Below, piece by piece: positions 10,850 through 20,636 of a DNA stretch of 26,466 nt. The DNA lies in contig BFEA01000530.1 of NCBI GenBank assembly GCA_003427395.1, forward strand, positions 52,108 through 78,573, given 5' to 3'. The position numbers were made by a program, and so were the translations under genes. The DNA is from Chara braunii. Taxonomy: Eukaryota > Streptophyta > Charophyceae > Charales > Characeae. The stretch's first letter is position 1. Each line of letters opens with the position of its first letter. The notes beneath the pieces are model-generated. The model was not told the origin of the DNA. It made no database searches and saw only the letters and a program-made list of their open reading frames with translations.

Positions 10850-10956
10850 GTCAATTTCTCCGGTGACAAACGACGGACCTCCCGATTTTATTTCCCGAGG
10901 CGAGGGTCTCCATTATGAGACTTCTCGCTCATCATCAGCCGGTTTGACGACTCCTA

Positions 10957-12172
10957 TCATACCCAAACCCAATATCCCAACGTGAGATATTGGTCAAGGG
11001 GGATGAGTTGCGCTGCCTCGTCCATAGCCACTACACTGGTCACCATCCCATTCGTTTTTTCCACCATCATTCTGACTCGTTCAGGTCCATTTGCTATAGG
11101 TACGACTACTCGAGGCTGTGGAGCTCGGTTGGGACAATCCTGCGCTATATGAGCCGATTGATGGGATGTATCGCATTCATCGACTCTTGCGAGAGTTGCT
11201 GCAGCCCCCCCCCCCGTGTGGCTTGCGCGGGCTGGCACCCGACAGGAAATGCCGGGGTCCCAGCAATGATAGGGCTCATCGAACGCATCAGCGTTTCCAT
11301 CCTGGCATAATATTCCCTTTGTTCCATCTTGCTTTCGTGCATCAGGTTTACTTGGGTTCTTGTAAGTTCTAACACTGTGTTAAAGTCGTTCGTCTTTCCT
11401 ACTATACTTGGGGAGGATGCAACATCTTTCGCCGTTGATGGTCCTTCGCTTAGATCGGAGAGAGGTCTTTTAGCTGCCACTTGCTCCAGGTAGGTGACAG
11501 GGCCGAGTACAAAACCCATTTTTTCAAGCTTATCCTAGAGGGCAAGTAATTTTGTTTTTGTTCGAGCTACTTCGGTGGAATCCCCATCTTTAGCGTGGTC
11601 TTTCCCTTCGAGGAAGCTAGTGGTGAATTTTCGTTTCATTTATTTGGTCGCGTCCATGATTTGTTGCATAGTGTGAGTGATGGGGGAAAACTGTTTTCGC
11701 AGCTTCGCCCAGATCGCGCGGTTTCTAAGTCCGTCAATGAAAACGTCCCTACCAACATTCTCATTGCGTTCGGATTTTACGAACAATCTATAGAATCGAC
11801 TGTGATATTCCGCAATGGACTCGAGGGTTTTTTTATTCTTAATTATGAATTAGGTTTGTTCCAGATGAATGTAATCAAACTCATGTAAAAAGTTCATTTC
11901 GAATGTCGGGAGATCAATCCACACTTTAGTACTGAACCATTGGTGCGTATTCCCAGACGGGTGGGGATATTGTTCCTGGCTTTATCGTTGTCGTACTGTT
12001 GTGCTCAGAGCTCGACGAGCTGCACTGCCACCATGTGATGTGCAGGGTCGAAAAGATACAAATCAGGCGGGGCAACAAGTGCACAAACACGTACAGGTTA
12101 CGGGGGTACGGACCTCACTTGACTCGCCCCTCCTTGTGTCGGGTTAGCGTTAGGTGGGGGATTAACATTCAT
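10957..12172 (-). pseudogene. Ty3/Gypsy Gag with altered zinc knuckle, broken
   Basis: Gag forms the particle around element RNA. An ATG at 12172 lies 84 bases after the primer-binding site and begins MNVNPPPNANPTQGG, a plausible Gag N-terminus. At about 11,950-11,770 the reverse strand reads WFSTKVWIDLPTFEMNFL, then KTLESIAEYHSRFYRL, matching the retrotransposon gag (capsid) pattern, with a TAA inside. The C-terminal part (11145-11519) shifts frame at a C11 run near 11,207-11,217 into the nucleocapsid, which has Cys22-x2-Ser25-x4-His30-x4-Cys35: a CCHC knuckle whose second Cys is Ser (codon TCC). Confidence 0.8.
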
Positions 12173-12255
12173 GTTGGCCGCCTCGTCTGGGGCTCGCCAG
12201 ATTAGTCGGGCTATGGGGATGGACCACTTGGGAGTCCTTGGTCTTGACTCATGTC

Positions 12256-12268
12256 GGCTCCGATACCA
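12256..12268 (-). other. Candidate primer-binding site (initiator tRNA-Met)
   Basis: On the reverse strand this reads TGGTATCGGAGCC. It differs at one base from TGGTATCAGAGCC, the widely used retroelement primer-binding site complementary to the 3' end of initiator tRNA-Met. It lies just upstream of the Gag start in the correct orientation, so the 5' LTR should end at about 12,269-12,272 and extend to higher coordinates. The LTR itself was not confirmed. Confidence 0.6.
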
Positions 12269-12340
12269 GCCGCACGCCCGACGCGACTTCTTGTTTCGGA
12301 GCGAGAGCGGGTCCGGAAGTGCGTAAAAGGGGTGTGCCAA

Positions 12341-14640
12341 GGATTTTAGGAAAATGGGGTGGAGTCCGAGGTCAAAACCGAGATCTCAAGTGTCAAGTTT
12401 TAAGGACAAACGTGCAAGTGGTTCAGCGAAGGGAAGGTTTTTTGATCTACGCTTCCCGAGCCGGGCAGCTAATTTCGTCGTCCTTGTCGCCTGGAGCGGG
12501 CTCGGATTTTGTGTACAAGGGGAACGCAATGGTTGTCCTTCTGTTCCAACACCTGTCGTCTCACAGACCTCGGAATCTAACGTGGACGACCTCAGCCATA
12601 GGTTGTGTTCTCTGTGCTCAGCTTCGAAACGGGTTCGTTGGACAAATCTCGCGGCCCGATAGGTGTAATACCGCCGACACTCAGAGCACGACCTTCGAGG
12701 CCAGTAGGGGGCTATCACATTGTAGGGGACGACCGTTAGATTATGGTAGGAAAGAGGGAGATAGAAGGGAGAGAAACTGGTTTTGATGGCGATGAATCCT
12801 GGTTCCGCGTAGGCCTGGTGGTTATGGATGTTGGGGTAATCCAGGATTCGGGGATTTTGTCCTCTGGCCTGTCGAAAGTCCCATGCACAAAGTCGATCGT
12901 TCTTAGTTTGGCATGGAAATACATGAAGCGTCAATCTCGATCGAGAGAGATGTTCGTTTTTTCTGTACCTTCGGTACTCGCGGTCCCTCAGACAGTCGCA
13001 TTCAGTGATCCAAAATGGAATGTCGATGTTCATGTCTCGTGAGGAAGTTTTAATTCATACATCTGTGCATTCGCAACGCAGCCTGTTTGAAGATGGATCA
13101 TGTAGACGCGAGTATACGTGATGACCATCTTGTTACTTGGGTCATTCGTACATAGGCGTGCACAGGATCTGTCTTCGACAAGGTTTAAGACAACTCGTTA
13201 TGCATGCATCTAGTATACTCTTGATCTATTCAGGAAGACGATATATACATACTTAATTCAAATTAGACAATCAAAGTGACATATGCAAACAGACGGGTGC
13301 CTAAAAGGAAAAGAAAAGGAACAATTTATCTTACATCAAACAACACGACGTGTGAACCATACATGCAATAATCGCCTGACTTAGCAATCAACGATATCCA
13401 TGCTATTGAAACAATCAAACAATTGATCAAAACTGCAACCGCCCTACATCCCGGATTTATCAAAAAGAAAGAGGGGGGGGAGAAATAGATAATTCACAGA
13501 TCAATTGAAGAAAATAAAATATGAGATTGCCGCAACGAAGATGACCAATACCAAAATCAAGTGTCACAGTCCTTTGCGGCCACGTGTCAAACCCGCACAA
13601 ATTAGCATCAGTTCGTCAAATCGCCCAACTCCCAACTCACCATCCTGTTTCCGCTCGTTAGTCGATCCTCTCGACCGTGCTAACTCCAAAGTGTAGATTA
13701 GAGAGCGATTTAGTCGCGCTTGCAGACTTTATAACACTCATTATTTACTCAAGACAATCTCGGATTACGCTGAAGCAGAAGGAAGAGAGAAGAAAGGAGT
13801 ACCTACAATTGCATGATCGAGTCGCGGTGTGGAGGACGTAGCCACTCTCCACGCATCGATCCAGCCATGCCTTTTTTCGACCAATGAGATGGACAGAACA
13901 AGGGAGCATGTTTTAGCGCTGAAAGCAATCAAGAAGGAGAAGATTAAAGTTACACCCACACTCGCCAAGGAGGAGCAAGAAGAGATTACAGTTGCGATTA
14001 GAATTAAGGCGTGGCGGGAACAAAGCATAGGACAAGGCGCAGCAAAGCGCGCGCGAGTAAGGAGCATCGTGCAGTTACAGTAACAAAAATCCGCGACAAA
14101 ATTTTGATGCACCAATTCCTAGTCTAATTAAAGTCCTAATTCCTATTACTCCCATATTTCAAAATTCAAAAAGATTTTCCCGCGCGATAATTGCGCCAAA
14201 ATTCCCTTCCCCATTTCCAGCAGAACAAGATAGAAGCTACAACGAACAATTATTTCCGCGCTCCCTAAGGCGCGTTGTCACCAACTGCCATGGGACCAAG
14301 TTTTCTAAAAAAGGATGGGTGTACTTGTGCAATTGAGTCGGACCCTCCCCTCCAGCCTCCAAAACACAGTCGTGCAGAAAGTCGCTATTGCAGAAAGAAA
14401 TTTGTCACAGGGGCACATTTTCCTCATTTTTGTTTTGACATAATGGAACCAAAACCCGTCAAAATACATTCCCGTCCTCCACCTGCCCACAACATTTTGC
14501 GACAACATGTGGAAAAGGGCCGAAACCTTCGGCCCTATGGGATGCAGAAAAACTTTCAGGGGCCCCCCGGCCCGGGCCTTCGTTCTTAGTCCCAAGTCGG
14601 ATCAGACCCTAAATAATCTCCCGCCGTCAGCAGCTCCTTT
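12341..14640. other. Putative 5' LTR/leader DNA and AT-rich intergenic DNA
   Basis: From 12,270 to about 13,040 the DNA is open on the reverse strand for 215 codons and on the forward strand for 182 codons. Neither product is recognisable, and the stretch is where the 5' LTR of the reverse-strand element would be. From 13,050 to 14,270 composition becomes AT-rich with no gene; an 84-codon Lys/Glu-rich + strand frame at 13829-14083 is unassigned. At 14,516-14,536 an 8-base perfect stem (AGGGCCGA / TCGGCCCT, five-base loop) is followed by a GC-only run near 14,559-14,579. Confidence 0.4.
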
Positions 14641-14658
14641 GCCACCTCCTCCCAGCAG

Positions 14659-14660
<2 letters not shown>

Positions 14661-14711
<51 letters not shown>
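14661..14711. repeat. Compound microsatellite (CT)n(CA)n
   Basis: About 15 CT units pass directly into about 10 CA units. On the reverse strand this is (TG)n(AG)n, the same order as the other compound tracts in the window. Confidence 0.95.
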
Positions 14712-15171
14712 GGTTCTGTCAAATTTGCGTGAAAGAGTGTGGTCTCAGCGTGGTTGGCATTTCCATATGTGTTCCTTCGGCCCACCACTCCTGTCTTGCC
14801 AGTGGTACCCCCAGGAGCGCACATCTCACCGACATGAGCGTGTAGTCTACCGAGGACGAGTGGGCCACACGTCACTCCCCCCCATCTGCCCACCTCTCTG
14901 GCCTCAACACGGCATACAACACCTTTCATTCTACACGGACGCGTTTGAAGTGGTGTATCGGCCTTCGCACGCCGGATGTGCGACACCCGTTCCCAACGTC
15001 TCCTTGGGCCCGTTCTCTTTTTCTCACTCTCCTCTGCACAGACACAAATGGCACATTCGCTATCGTGCTGGAGCACGGCTAGCAGATCTCGGTACCTCAC
15101 GGCATACTCACACCAGGGATTTCGTGGATGTATCTACCGTCTTTATGGCCAAGTTAACTGGGTGTTGACAT

Positions 15172-15223
<52 letters not shown>

Positions 15224-16596
15224 CTCGCTCTACCGCGCGCGCGCGCGCGCTCATAGATATAGTCTTTTGTGTGTCTCTGCAGCGCTTCTCCCTCTCGGAT
15301 TGGCCAAGGTGGGGTGAGCTGGGCGGGGCGGGCTTGTGGCAGATTGTCGGCCGGTGGCGCAGTGCCGACGAAGGGGCCGGGAAATGGAGATTGTGCGCTC
15401 GTTTACCGATACTTGAGGAAGCCGCACGATAGCAATCGGCAAAGCAGCCGCTTAGCAGCGTTCTGTTTGTTGACCTTGATCTTCAGAATGTTTTTGCATC
15501 TGCCTTCGATATCCACAAACCAAAAACATCCACGCACCGAAAGTACCAAAAGGCGGGGCAACCCCTTGCGTGGGACTGCGGACTCCCTCTCTCTCGTCGG
15601 CGAAGCGCTCTACTTCTATTCCATGCACCTGCCTATCTTAGGCAGCAATAAGCTTTGGTAAGAGTTGCGTGTAGCCAAGCCGTGGCGCAACGGCGGCTTT
15701 CTATCTTTCGGACGATGCATGATATGAGAGGTGAATACTACCTACCTATACCTAAGGTAGGGTGAAATGGTTCGAGCGCCTGCCTCCTCCCTCGCATCAC
15801 AATGTCCTACCTCCCTATGGGTCTCTCCCCGTCAGCTAAACGTCCTCCTTTGTCTCTAAATTGTCTGTCTATCCTCGTCCGTCGTCCTCTAGGACACCCG
15901 CCGCTGGCGCGCTGTACGGTATCCCTGTTTCAGTATTATCCGAGTTTGAACGCGTACTTCGCCTCAAATCCTCTCCGCACATCGTTAGCGGGCCCTACCT
16001 GTAGCGCCGTGTATTCAGCCGCACAAGTTCTATTCCAGCTCCAATTATATAGGCGCTGTGCGTTGTCCGTCGCACAGACTATTTTGCGACGGTCGGCCGC
16101 ACAGGCCGTCATACTTGGGAAAGTTGGGATCATTCCGCCCGCCCTTCGTCGCTCACCAAGGGGTCTCTTTGCCATGGTTGCTGCTAAGCTGTTCCATCGG
16201 GGGGGGGGGGGGGGTGTTGAGTAAGAGGCCGCCGTGGGCATGTCGGATGCCATTCGTCTTCCTCACTGTTCGCCGCGAGTGTACTGCTCTCTAGCTCGAA
16301 GCCGTCAATATCAGCACGGGCGGAGACGTGACGGCCACACTCTCTCCCTCTCCTCTCTCTGCGACTCGACGAAGCACCCTCCTTCTTGTCTATAGAGTTC
16401 AACAGCTCATTCGGTCGTTCCGTCCTGTCAATCTCCACCCGCTCCTCTCACTACCCTGTGTCAATTTTAGTTGACTTTACACGATCGCAAGAGCGAGCGC
16501 GCGCCCGCAGGGGAACAGAGCCGCATCCAGGGAGAGGGACCAAGCGCGCGCGTGCAGGTGTGCATGCTAGTTTTTATCACTGCGTGTATGCGAGCG

Positions 16597-16598
<2 letters not shown>
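14712..16598. other. No convincing gene; microsatellite-interrupted GC-rich DNA
   Basis: Open frames up to 147 codons overlap on both strands without family resemblance. A 140-codon + strand frame at 15802-16224, starting ATG and ending in a Gly run made by G16 (16199-16214), is the best candidate for a real small protein, but it has no motif I recognise and its end is low complexity. I leave it uncalled. Confidence 0.4.
15175..15250. repeat. (TC)n tract followed by (CG)n tract
   Basis: (TC) runs from 15175 to 15220, then GCTCTCGCTC, then an uninterrupted alternating CG tract at 15234-15250. Alternating CG of this length can adopt left-handed (Z) DNA. Confidence 0.9.

Positions 16599-16678
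<80 letters not shown>
16599..16678. repeat. (GA)n microsatellite, about 40 units
   Basis: An uninterrupted GA tract of about 80 bases, the longest pure dinucleotide run in the window. It lies 575 bases upstream of the Sel1-repeat gene. Confidence 0.95.
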
Positions 16679-16679
<1 letters not shown>

Positions 16680-17007
16680 AGGCGCAATGTTTGGATGAGC
16701 AGAGGAGAGATGCGAGAGAGACCGGCAACAGAGCAATACTACGGACGCCCTGCCCTTCGTTGAAGCGCCGGCTTCTTAAGGCACTGCCCCGACTTGTCAA
16801 GCTGTTTCTCTCCCACTTGCTGCCCTTTCAACGGATGTATCGAAGTCCATGCGCGTAGTAGCCACAGTCGTTGGATTGCATTCTTCCTCCTGCGTTGTGC
16901 TGTTCGTGCTATCCAATGTGGCACAACTTGTTGTCGGACTAAGACCAGTTGTAGCAGATTGTTAGTGGTGGTGGTTGGGAAAGAGAAAAGGGGTTGTAGC
17001 TTTAATT

Positions 17008-17236
17008 TGTTGTTGTTGTTGTTGTTGTTGTTGACGGAGATCTGCCTTGCGGACTGGTGTTCTATTATTAGCTCAAGGGCAGGCATTTTACTTCATCGCT
17101 GGTTTTCAGGCAAGTAAGCGGGAGGAGTAGAGGAGGAGGACGAGCGGAGAAGAACAGAGGAGGAGGAGGGGGAGGAAGAAGAATAAAAATAATAATAATA
17201 ATAATAATAATAATAAGAAGAAGAAGAAGAAGAAGT
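17008..17236 (+). repeat. Four trinucleotide tracts upstream of the Sel1-repeat gene
   Basis: (TTG)n at 17008-17033 is followed by GAG/GGA-rich sequence at about 17120-17175, (AAT)n at 17188-17215 and (AAG)n at 17214-17236, ending 18 bases before the ATG at 17254. They probably lie in the promoter and 5' leader of that gene, where length changes could alter expression or leader structure. No TATA box is evident between 16,740 and 17,200. Confidence 0.8.
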
Positions 17237-17253
17237 GCAAGTAGAGAGTAGCG

Positions 17254-19161
17254 ATGGACGCATACCTGGTATTGAAAGTGGACTCCAATGGTAACGCACA
17301 TGATGCGAGCAGCAGCAGCTCAGCGCCAGGTGGTCGCTGGGATGTGAAGATGCTCGCATGCAAGGCGGCTTTAAAAGCCTATCGCAAGGCTGCCGAATTG
17401 TCCGTCGAAGATCACTTGAGGCTCGGAGACGCCTATCTGAACGGGATCGAGGTGCCAGCGGACGCAGGAGAGGCGTTCTTATGGTATCGACTGGCGGCGA
17501 AAAAGGGAAATGCTGAAGCACAATTCAAGTTGGGTCGGCTGTACGAGGCAGGCCGCGGCGTAGAGAAGGACAACTGCAAAGCGATGAAATGGTACGTTCG
17601 CGCTGCCGGGCAACAATACGTGGAGGCCATGTTTCATCTGGGTGTTTGCTACGAGAAGGGACTCGCAGGTGTGTCGGTGTGCAAAAGCGAAGCAATCTGC
17701 TGGTACAAGAGGGCTTCGGAGAAAGGTCACGCCCAGTCCGCCTTCGCCCTCTACCTTTTGTACGAAATGGGAGATGGCGTTGATCAGGACGTCGGCCAGT
17801 CGATCCAGTTCTTGCGACGGGCGGTCGAGCTTGGGCACACAGAGGCCCAGTACAGACTCGGGTGGGCTTACGAGCACGGGAAGGGGGTGGACATGAATAG
17901 GACGGAGGCAGTGGTGTGGTACAAGATCGCAGCGGAGGCGGGCCATGCCGAGGCTGCCACGTGTCTCGGGCTTTGCTACCAGCATGGCAAGGGCGTCCCC
18001 GAAGACAAAGTCCAGGCCGTGAAGTGGTACCGAAAGGCGGCACAGCAAGGGCATGCGGCAGCGCAAACGAACCTCGGCTTCTGCTACGAAAACGGGGAGG
18101 GCGTGGAGGTTAATCTGGTGCAGGCGTTCGAGTGGTACAAGAAGGCGGCAGAGCAAGGCCACGCCGCGGCGGAGTACAACCTGGGGCTGTGCTACGAGCA
18201 CGGGAAGGGCGTGGCGGAGGACAAGGTGGAAGCGGTGAAGTGGTACCTGAGGGCGGCAGAGAAAGGGTACCACCACGCGCAGAACAATCTAGGGCTGTGC
18301 TACGACTACGGGAGGGGGGTGGAAGTGGACAAAGCGCAGGCAGTGACGTGGTACAAATTGGCCGCCGAGCAGGGGCACGCCATAGCGCAGAACAATCTGG
18401 GTTACTGCTACGAGTACGGCGAAGGAACCGAGGCGGACGCGGCGGAGGCCGTGAAGTGGTACAGAATGGCGGCGGAGCAGGGGGAGAAGCACGCACAGAA
18501 CAACCTGGGGAGATGCTACAGGTACGGACGAGGCATCGGTCAAAGTAAGCAAGAGGCGATTATGTGGTACAGGAAGGCTGCGGAGCAGGGGCATGCGTCG
18601 GCGCAAACGAACCTGGGGTACTTTTACGAGCACGGGGAAGGCGTGCCTCTATGTGTGTACGAGTCTGCGAGATGGTACAAGCTTGCGGCCGAGCAGGGAG
18701 AGAAACACGCCCAGTATTGCCTCGGGCTCTGCTATTTCCACGGCGTTGGGGTTCCAAAGCACCGCGCAGAAGCCGTGAAATGGTACAGGAAGGCGGCGCT
18801 GCAGGACGTCGCTTCCGCTCAAAACAATCTGGGGCAGTGCTACGAGCTGGGAGAGGGTGTCGGGCAGGATTTCTGTGAAGCCTTCCGCTGGTACCTTAGA
18901 TCGGGCTGCAGAGGGGAGCTCCATGGGCAATATAATGTCGCCGAATGCTACTGGAAGGGACGGGGAGTGGAGCAGGACAAGGCCAAGGCCGCCACGTGGT
19001 ACCGGAAGGCGGCGGATCAGAAGCTCGCCCCGGCAATGACGGCACTCGCCAAGTGCTACGAGTACGGGGAAGGTGTAGAGCAGGACGAAGGGGAGGCAGT
19101 CATCTGGTATCAGCGCGCTGCGGCGGAAGGAGACGCGGAAGCAGTAAACCGTCTCGCCTGA
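17254..19161 (+). CDS. Sel1-like repeat protein, 635 residues, 16 repeats
   Basis: Sel1-like repeats are TPR-related pairs of helices that stack into a solenoid for protein-protein contacts; the partner here is unknown. After about 50 residues (with a Ser5 run at 19-23) the protein is 16 tandem units of about 36 residues of the form HAxAQxNLGxCYExGxGVxxDxxEAVKWYxxAAEQG, ending with a partial seventeenth (DAEAVNRLA). Repeats 6-11 are closest to consensus; 3, 4, 14 and 15 are the most diverged. Eleven of 16 have Cys before the conserved Tyr. The ATG has G at -3 and +4, and an in-frame TAG nine bases upstream excludes a longer start. No signal peptide, membrane segment, intron or frameshift is seen. 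The frame is GC-rich and clean for 1.9 kb, unlike its surroundings. The SEL1L/Hrd3 role in ER degradation is not implied, since no such extra domains are present; a soluble scaffold or signalling adaptor is likely. Confidence 0.95.
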   Translation: MDAYLVLKVDSNGNAHDASSSSSAPGGRWDVKMLACKAALKAYRKAAELSVEDHLRLGDAYLNGIEVPADAGEAFLWYRLAAKKGNAEAQFKLGRLYEAGRGVEKDNCKAMKWYVRAAGQQYVEAMFHLGVCYEKGLAGVSVCKSEAICWYKRASEKGHAQSAFALYLLYEMGDGVDQDVGQSIQFLRRAVELGHTEAQYRLGWAYEHGKGVDMNRTEAVVWYKIAAEAGHAEAATCLGLCYQHGKGVPEDKVQAVKWYRKAAQQGHAAAQTNLGFCYENGEGVEVNLVQAFEWYKKAAEQGHAAAEYNLGLCYEHGKGVAEDKVEAVKWYLRAAEKGYHHAQNNLGLCYDYGRGVEVDKAQAVTWYKLAAEQGHAIAQNNLGYCYEYGEGTEADAAEAVKWYRMAAEQGEKHAQNNLGRCYRYGRGIGQSKQEAIMWYRKAAEQGHASAQTNLGYFYEHGEGVPLCVYESARWYKLAAEQGEKHAQYCLGLCYFHGVGVPKHRAEAVKWYRKAALQDVASAQNNLGQCYELGEGVGQDFCEAFRWYLRSGCRGELHGQYNVAECYWKGRGVEQDKAKAATWYRKAADQKLAPAMTALAKCYEYGEGVEQDEGEAVIWYQRAAAEGDAEAVNRLA

Positions 19162-19835
19162 GCGACACCTTAGTCGTCCTCCTTTCTCCCCTCGCTTCGC
19201 CTCCCCGCGCACTCTTCCCTTTTCTTCCGTGTCGTCCTCATTGTTCGCCGCTGTCTGTCATTTTTGGCCACCTCTTAGTACGCTGCTCAACGGCTTCGTA
19301 TCTTCTCCTCCGTTACGCTGCCAGCAGCTCAGATTGTGAGTCCCCTAGCAAAATGCAAGCCCTTACGGTAAGTTCCGTTCTCGGGACAACGTCTATAGCG
19401 TATGCATGGTTGACGTGAACCGGCGCAGGGGGGGGCAATCGAGGAGCGCAACCTGCATCCATATTGGGAGTGGTGAGCTATTTGTTGAGCTACTGCTTTT
19501 TTTGGAACTCGTGCAACTAGGACAGACTGGGAGGGCAAGCTATTTGCTGGCTGTAGCGGAAGATGTGCATCGGGTAGTCCGAGCCGACCGTCGATCGGTA
19601 ACCGAACGGGGAGCTTTTTCTCTTGCCACATGTGCTTCTTCGTATGTTGAAGAAATCAAGCACTGCTTTGACGAATACCCGAATGTTCGATAGTCCGATA
19701 GATCATCGAGTACATTTCCCACTCCCCCGGCGCAACGCAGCGCAGGCGAGGAGATGCTAAAGGACGGTTAATCGAACGCACTAGCTTCATTCGGTGGAAG
19801 AATGTCCCCTCTCCGCCGAGCTCACGCGGCCTTGC
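19162..19835. other. Downstream region of the Sel1-repeat gene; no second gene supported
   Basis: The first 100 bases after the stop are CT-rich and probably 3' untranslated. A strong splice-donor-like ACG|GTAAGT lies at 19,365-19,373, 15 bases after an ATG at 19,353, which could be a tiny first coding exon, but no partner exon is identifiable. A 95-codon + strand frame at 19406-19693 is unassigned. Confidence 0.35.
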
Positions 19836-19891
19836 GTACGTGCGTGTGTGCGTGCGTGCGTGCGTGCGTGTGTGTGTGTGTGTGTGCGTGC

Positions 19892-19957
<66 letters not shown>
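19836..19957. repeat. Compound (GTGC)n/(GT)n microsatellite
   Basis: GTGC-type tetranucleotides at 19836-19870, a GT run, GTGC again near 19,885-19,897, then an unbroken GT tract to 19,957. The nested pattern suggests expansion of the GT core within an older interrupted tract. Confidence 0.9.
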
Positions 19958-20367
19958 AGGGGGGGCGGCTCATTTGGAGACCTGAAGAGAAGCGAAAGAG
20001 ACCGCTTCCCTTCTTTAGATTCCTGTAGGAAGCCTCTGCTGCCCATTGGATGCAAAGCATTGTCGGCCTCGCTACGAGATGGAGTTAAGGTAGTCAAGAT
20101 AGCCGTCGTCCCTGGGTTACTCCGAGACGTTGGACGCATGCCAATGAAATAACATACGACCTGAGCACTGCCGTCTGAAGGGAAGGCTGCCCGACGTTGA
20201 GACACAGAGGCAGAGGGGCAGAATCTGTCGGTTATGGACTGACGCCGGCGCATACCTTCAGTAATCATTCGTTCTGCGAATCTGTACTTGTCCGTAAAAC
20301 GTACAGGCACACACACACACTCTCTGCACAGGCCGCTTCCATTGTTGAGCAGTGTATAGCTACCATG
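19958..20367. other. Unassigned spacer between GT/CA microsatellites
   Basis: The reverse strand is open for about 100 codons here, continuous with microsatellite-coded His/Thr runs, and shows no recognisable family. A short CA tract lies at 20,308-20,321. I see no gene. Confidence 0.4.
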
Positions 20368-20370
20368 ACG

Positions 20371-20446
20371 ACACACACACACACACGCACGCGCACACGC
20401 ACACACACACACGCACGCGCACACGCACACACACACACACACACAG
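20371..20446. repeat. CA/CG compound repeat with a duplicated 26-bp unit
   Basis: The unit beginning ACACGCACGCGCACACGC at 20383 recurs exactly at 20409, a 26-base period inside a CA tract. This higher-order duplication marks replication slippage or unequal exchange. Confidence 0.85.
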
Positions 20447-20485
20447 TACGGGGAGGGGCGCCGGCGGCTTGGGGAAGAAGGGCCG

Positions 20486-20488
<3 letters not shown>

Positions 20489-20571
<83 letters not shown>

Positions 20572-20573
20572 GN

Positions 20574-20636
<63 letters not shown>
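20489..20636. repeat. Twice-repeated (GT)n(GA)n compound microsatellite with an N join
   Basis: (TG) to 20550, (AG) 20551-20572, a single N at 20573, (GT) 20574-20612, (AG) 20613-20636. The second half repeats the first, so the N probably marks an assembler join of one locus copied twice or of two allelic lengths. Confidence 0.9.

Larger units (their letters stand above)
7970..12340 (-). mobile_element. Ty3/Gypsy retrotransposon, broken, gag-PR-RT-RNase H
   Basis: Read on the reverse strand, this block has a primer-binding site, gag with a zinc knuckle, retropepsin, reverse transcriptase and RNase H in exactly the order of Ty3/Gypsy pol, so it is one copy and not scattered pieces. Integrase, which should follow RNase H at lower coordinates, is absent. 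Frameshifts and stops occur in every domain, and the RT carries a local rearrangement. No long terminal repeats could be confirmed by eye. Confidence 0.85.

Noticed and set aside
12386-13033. 215-codon reverse-strand open frame
   Set aside because: No recognisable motif, a competing 182-codon frame on the other strand, and a position that should be the 5' LTR. Not called as a gene.
13829-14083. 84-codon Lys/Glu-rich ORF
   Set aside because: An ATG does lie within it, but there is no family match, and a 116-codon frame overlaps on the other strand. Too weak to call.
15668-15790. tRNA-like A box (TGGCGCAACGG) and B-box-like GGTTCGA
   Set aside because: The boxes are about 94 bases apart, and neither a T stem nor an acceptor stem pairs.
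17433-18633. Long open frames opposite and within the Sel1 gene (up to 265 codons on -)
   Set aside because: They are shadows of a GC-rich repetitive coding sequence; their periodicity simply mirrors the 108-base Sel1 repeat.
19353-19373. First exon of a new gene (five codons then GTAAGT)
   Set aside because: The donor is good but no downstream exon can be linked from sequence alone.
20371-20636. CRISPR-like or coding repeats in the CA/GT tracts
   Set aside because: They are plain microsatellites; the His/Thr and Cys/Val runs in the frames are low-complexity translations without spacers or unique sequence.
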